NCBI GenBank assembly: GCA_937892865.1
Contig: CALBJG010000117.1
Span: 1-8,421 of the forward strand
Direction: 5' to 3'
DNA length: 8,421 bases
From: an uncultured Clostridia bacterium
Lineage (GTDB): Bacteria > Bacillota > Clostridia > Oscillospirales > Oscillospiraceae
Shown here: piece by piece, positions 6,115-8,421 of the stretch
How the letters are laid out: every line of letters begins with the position of its first letter
How positions within the stretch are numbered: position 1 is the stretch's first letter
Position numbers and translations under genes: made by a program
Notes under the pieces: generated by a model
What the model was told of the DNA's origin: nothing
Databases searched by the model: none
Seen by the model: only the letters and a program-made list of their open reading frames with translations

Positions 6115-6366
6115 ATGATCCACTTGGCAAGCGGCAAGCACATATTGGGCAAAACAAATGCCCGGCGGGTTTTTGGCACTGCTAAAGTTGGTGACCGGGG
6201 TCAGATCGTGATCCCCAAAGAAGCCCGTGAATTGTTCGGTATTCAGCCCGGTGACACCCTGCTGATCCTGGGTGAAGAAGAGACCGGCCTCATCGTATCC
6301 CGTCCGGAACTTTTGAGCGACCTGGCAAACCGGATCTTTACCACTGTAAAAAGCGAGGAGAATTGA
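6115..6366 (+). CDS. AbrB/SpoVT-type DNA-binding protein
   Basis: The small protein (83 residues from ATG 6115) has the swapped-hairpin AbrB fold signature: AKVGDRGQIVIPKEARELFGIQPGDTLLIL spread over residues 23-52, with the core GQIVIPKEAR at 29-38 and GIQPGD at 42-47. Such proteins bind DNA as dimers or tetramers, often as transition-state or antitoxin-like regulators. A C-terminal tail (from about residue 62) beyond the fold could mediate oligomerisation. The start is uncertain: the ATG at 6115 has only a closely placed AGGA, whereas TTG 6124 has AAGGATGAT-like pairing 8 bases upstream and would give 80 residues. The gene ends 1 base before the next ATG, so it is translationally coupled to the PLP enzyme and probably regulates this operon. 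No toxin-like partner is adjacent, which argues against an antitoxin. Confidence 0.86.
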   Translation: MIHLASGKHILGKTNARRVFGTAKVGDRGQIVIPKEARELFGIQPGDTLLILGEEETGLIVSRPELLSDLANRIFTTVKSEEN

Positions 6367-6367
6367 C

Positions 6368-7651
6368 ATGGAAGAACTTTTGGAATTTTACATCGGTATG
6401 GGCATCTCCCCTGCCGTTTATGAATACGGTGAAAAGGCCATTGCCAAACTTACCGGGCGTTTCAATGCCATCGACAAAGTAGCGGAGTACAACCAAGCAA
6501 AAGTTTTGCTGGCGATGCAGAAAAACCGGGTATCCGCCGCCTGCTTTGCCGCGACCACCGGCTATGGCTATGACGATGTAGGCAGAGATAACCTGGAGCG
6601 GGTCTACGCAGATGTTTTCCACACGGAAGCGGCTTTGGTACGCCCGCAGATCACCTGCGGCACCCACGCGCTGACCGTGGCGCTGTCTGCAAATCTGCTT
6701 CCCGGAGATGAACTGCTCTCCCCCGTTGGTCTTCCCTATGACACTTTGCAGGAAGTTATCGGTATCCGGGAAAGCCCCTGCTCTTTGGCAGAGTACGGCG
6801 TGACCTACCGGCAGGTAGACCTGCTGGCTGACGGTACTTTCGACTATGAGGGTATCCGCGCCGCTATCAATGAAAAAACAAAGCTGATCACCATTCAGCG
6901 TTCCAAAGGCTATGCCACCCGCCCCACTTTCTCTGTAAAGCAGATCGGTGAACTGATCGCATTCTGCAAGTCCGTAAAACCGGATGTGATCTGTATGGTG
7001 GACAACTGCTACGGCGAATTCGTAGAGACCATTGAGCCCTCCGATGTGGGCGCAGATATGGTCGTAGGCTCCTTGATCAAGAACCCCGGCGGCGGTCTTG
7101 CTCCCATTGGTGGCTACATCTGCGGCACAAAGGCCTGCATCGACCGCTGCGCTTACCGCCTTTCCGCCCCCGGCTTGGGTCAGGAAGTGGGCGCAAACCT
7201 GGGCTTGATGCCCTCTTTATATCAAGGTTTCTTCCTTGCCCCCACAGTAGTGGCAGGGGCAGAAAAGGGCGCGATCTTCGCCGCCAATCTCTACGAGCCT
7301 TTGGGCTTTAAGTGCGTACCCAACGCCACAGAAAGCCGCCATGATATTATCCAGGCGGTGGAACTGAAGAGTGAAGAGGGTATGATCGCTTTCTGCAAGG
7401 GCATCCAGGCGGCTGCGCCGGTGGATTCCTTTGCCACACCCATGCCCTGGGATATGCCCGGCTACAACGACCAGGTGATCATGGCTGCCGGCGCATTTGT
7501 GCAAGGCTCTTCCATTGAACTGTCTGCTGACGGCCCTATCCGGGAGCCTTACGCTGTGTACTTCCAGGGTGGTTTGACCTGGCTTCACGCAAAAATCGGT
7601 ATTTTAATGAGCCTGCAAAAAATGGTTGACGCAGGACTCATCACGTTATAA
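6368..7651 (+). CDS. Met-gamma-lyase family PLP-dependent protein ('aluminum resistance' / YnbB-like)
   Basis: The 427-residue product belongs to the cystathionine beta-lyase-like family COG4100/PF06838, whose members are annotated as aluminum resistance protein or methionine gamma-lyase family protein (YnbB in B. subtilis). It has a fold-type I PLP enzyme layout: an N-terminal FAATTGYGYDDVGRD (60-74), a cofactor-binding region PQITCGTHAL (93-102), MVDNCYGEF (210-218, Asp212 probably pairing with the PLP ring nitrogen) and SLIKNPGGGL (235-244) with Lys238 as the likely Schiff-base lysine. By family it would act on a sulfur-containing amino acid or related compound in the cytoplasm, but no firm reaction is established to my knowledge, and the aluminum link is from old annotation. 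The ATG at 6368 has GAGGAG (6355-6360) 7 bases upstream and lies 1 base past the AbrB-like stop. The gene is full length with no damage seen. Confidence 0.92.
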   Translation: MEELLEFYIGMGISPAVYEYGEKAIAKLTGRFNAIDKVAEYNQAKVLLAMQKNRVSAACFAATTGYGYDDVGRDNLERVYADVFHTEAALVRPQITCGTHALTVALSANLLPGDELLSPVGLPYDTLQEVIGIRESPCSLAEYGVTYRQVDLLADGTFDYEGIRAAINEKTKLITIQRSKGYATRPTFSVKQIGELIAFCKSVKPDVICMVDNCYGEFVETIEPSDVGADMVVGSLIKNPGGGLAPIGGYICGTKACIDRCAYRLSAPGLGQEVGANLGLMPSLYQGFFLAPTVVAGAEKGAIFAANLYEPLGFKCVPNATESRHDIIQAVELKSEEGMIAFCKGIQAAAPVDSFATPMPWDMPGYNDQVIMAAGAFVQGSSIELSADGPIREPYAVYFQGGLTWLHAKIGILMSLQKMVDAGLITL

Positions 7652-7666
7652 AGAGAGGTTTTATTT

Positions 7667-8421
7667 ATGTCTTGGTTATTCTTTGCCATTGGTACCGCAA
7701 TTCTGTGGGGCACTGCCGAACTTTTCTACAAAAAAGGCGCGCGTCCCGATGAAAAGTATTCTCATCTGAAGATCTGCATCTGGGTCGGTATCGTTATGGG
7801 CGCCCACGCGATCTTCACTCTGCTGACGCAGGATATTAACTACAACCCGGAAAATATTCTCCGCTATCTCCCGGTTTCTCTGTTTTACATCATCTCCATG
7901 GCGTTCTCCTATTTCGGTATGCGCTTTTTGGAGGAATCCATCTCTGACCCTATTGAAAACACCGCAGGTGTCATTTGCGTTCTTCTGTTTGCCATTTTTA
8001 TGGGCGACAAGTTCAGTGTCCTGACCTGGGTCGCCGTGGCAGTGATCACTGTTGGTGTTGTGGGTGTCGGCTTCCTGGAAAACCGTGGCGAGACCCCCAG
8101 AAAGAAAAAGCACGGTAAAAAACTGGCGATCGTGGCGTTCTGTATGCCTTTTATGTATGCGCTTTTGGATGCCTTCGGCACATTCCTGGATGATGCCTTC
8201 TTCCTGATCGAGGATGTGGCCAATTCTCCCCTGATCGATGTCACTGAGGACACCATCGAGGCTGTGGCAAACACCAGCTATGAGCTGACCTTCGCGCTGT
8301 TTGCCCTGGGCCTCTATATCTTTATGAAGTCCAAGAAGGTCAAATTTGGCCCTGTTCCCCAGCACAAGGATAAGATCCTGGCTGCCGTGTTCGAAACCGC
8401 CGGTCAGTTTACTTATGTTTA
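7667..8421 (+). CDS. DMT/EamA-type multi-pass transporter, N-terminal part (3' end outside window)
   Basis: An open frame starts at ATG 7667, 15 bases after the stop of the preceding gene and 8 bases after AGAGAGG (7652-7658), and runs off the window edge after 251 codons. The N-terminus, MSWLFFAIGTAILWGTAELF, is typical of the drug/metabolite transporter superfamily. By eye, hydrophobic segments lie at about 2-20, 36-54, 67-85, 97-113, 118-136, 153-170 and 205-221, with a basic linker RKKKHGKK (145-152) between the two halves. Residues 171-206 form an unusually long acidic stretch between two membrane segments (Asp175, Asp176, Glu182, Asp183, Asp191, Glu194, Asp195, Glu198, Glu206). As third gene of the operon it may export or import the substrate or product of the PLP enzyme; that is inference. 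Family assignment is moderate because the conserved C-terminal half is incomplete. Confidence 0.75.
   Translation, partial: MSWLFFAIGTAILWGTAELFYKKGARPDEKYSHLKICIWVGIVMGAHAIFTLLTQDINYNPENILRYLPVSLFYIISMAFSYFGMRFLEESISDPIENTAGVICVLLFAIFMGDKFSVLTWVAVAVITVGVVGVGFLENRGETPRKKKHGKKLAIVAFCMPFMYALLDAFGTFLDDAFFLIEDVANSPLIDVTEDTIEAVANTSYELTFALFALGLYIFMKSKKVKFGPVPQHKDKILAAVFETAGQFTYV

Noticed and set aside
6115..6366. Possible antitoxin of a toxin-antitoxin pair
   Set aside because: AbrB-fold proteins can be antitoxins, but the adjacent gene encodes a 427-residue PLP enzyme, not a small toxin, so an operon regulator is the simpler reading.
7676..8365. A 229-codon open frame on the minus strand
   Set aside because: It is antisense to the transporter gene, whose plus-strand frame has a start, ribosome site and membrane segments. 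The antisense product is rich in His, Gln and Asp, as expected for the complement of hydrophobic codons.

Overview
The window looks like an ordinary chromosomal segment of a low-to-moderate GC Gram-positive bacterium of the class Clostridia, probably an Oscillospirales/Ruminococcaceae-type gut anaerobe. This is inferred from the type III glutamine synthetase, the YugP-type membrane zinc protease, the Met-gamma-lyase/'aluminum resistance' protein, strong AAGGAG ribosome binding sites, sigma-A-type promoters and tight gene packing. No rRNA, tRNA, CRISPR array, insertion sequence or phage gene is visible, and no gap without a gene exceeds about 130 bases.

Layout. (1) 1-876, plus strand: the C-terminal part of a type III glutamine synthetase, cut by the window edge. 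(2) 881-909: a hairpin that can terminate transcription from both sides, placed between convergent genes. (3) 5169-916, minus strand: four genes in one direction, namely a PAP2-family membrane phosphatase, a membrane-anchored alpha/beta hydrolase, dUTPase (dut) and a Na+/phosphate cotransporter-like protein with a PhoU-like tail. The first three are nearly gapless and form an operon behind a good promoter at 5201-5229. The transporter has its own similar promoter at 2825-2852 but no terminator separates it from dut. (4) 5170-5295: a divergent control region with two nested dyads. (5) 5296-6024, plus strand: a YugP-like zinc metalloprotease ending in a strong terminator. (6) 6115-8421, plus strand: an operon of an AbrB/SpoVT-fold DNA-binding protein, a PLP-dependent Met-gamma-lyase-family protein and a DMT/EamA-type transporter cut by the right edge.

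How the genes may work together. The three-gene plus-strand operon (small regulator, PLP enzyme of sulfur amino-acid type, multi-pass exporter-like protein) is the most system-like unit. Its promoter is unusual: the -35 box TTGACA lies in the loop of the terminator of the preceding gene, and its early transcribed region carries a 9-base tandem repeat. The minus-strand operon mixes membrane-lipid phosphate chemistry, an uncharacterised hydrolase, nucleotide-pool cleaning and phosphate-type transport. A common phosphate theme is possible but is only inference.

I do not see clear evidence of a wholly new biological system. The most useful second looks are the terminator-embedded promoter, the repeat at its transcription start, the divergent dyads, and the role of the AbrB/PLP-enzyme/transporter operon.
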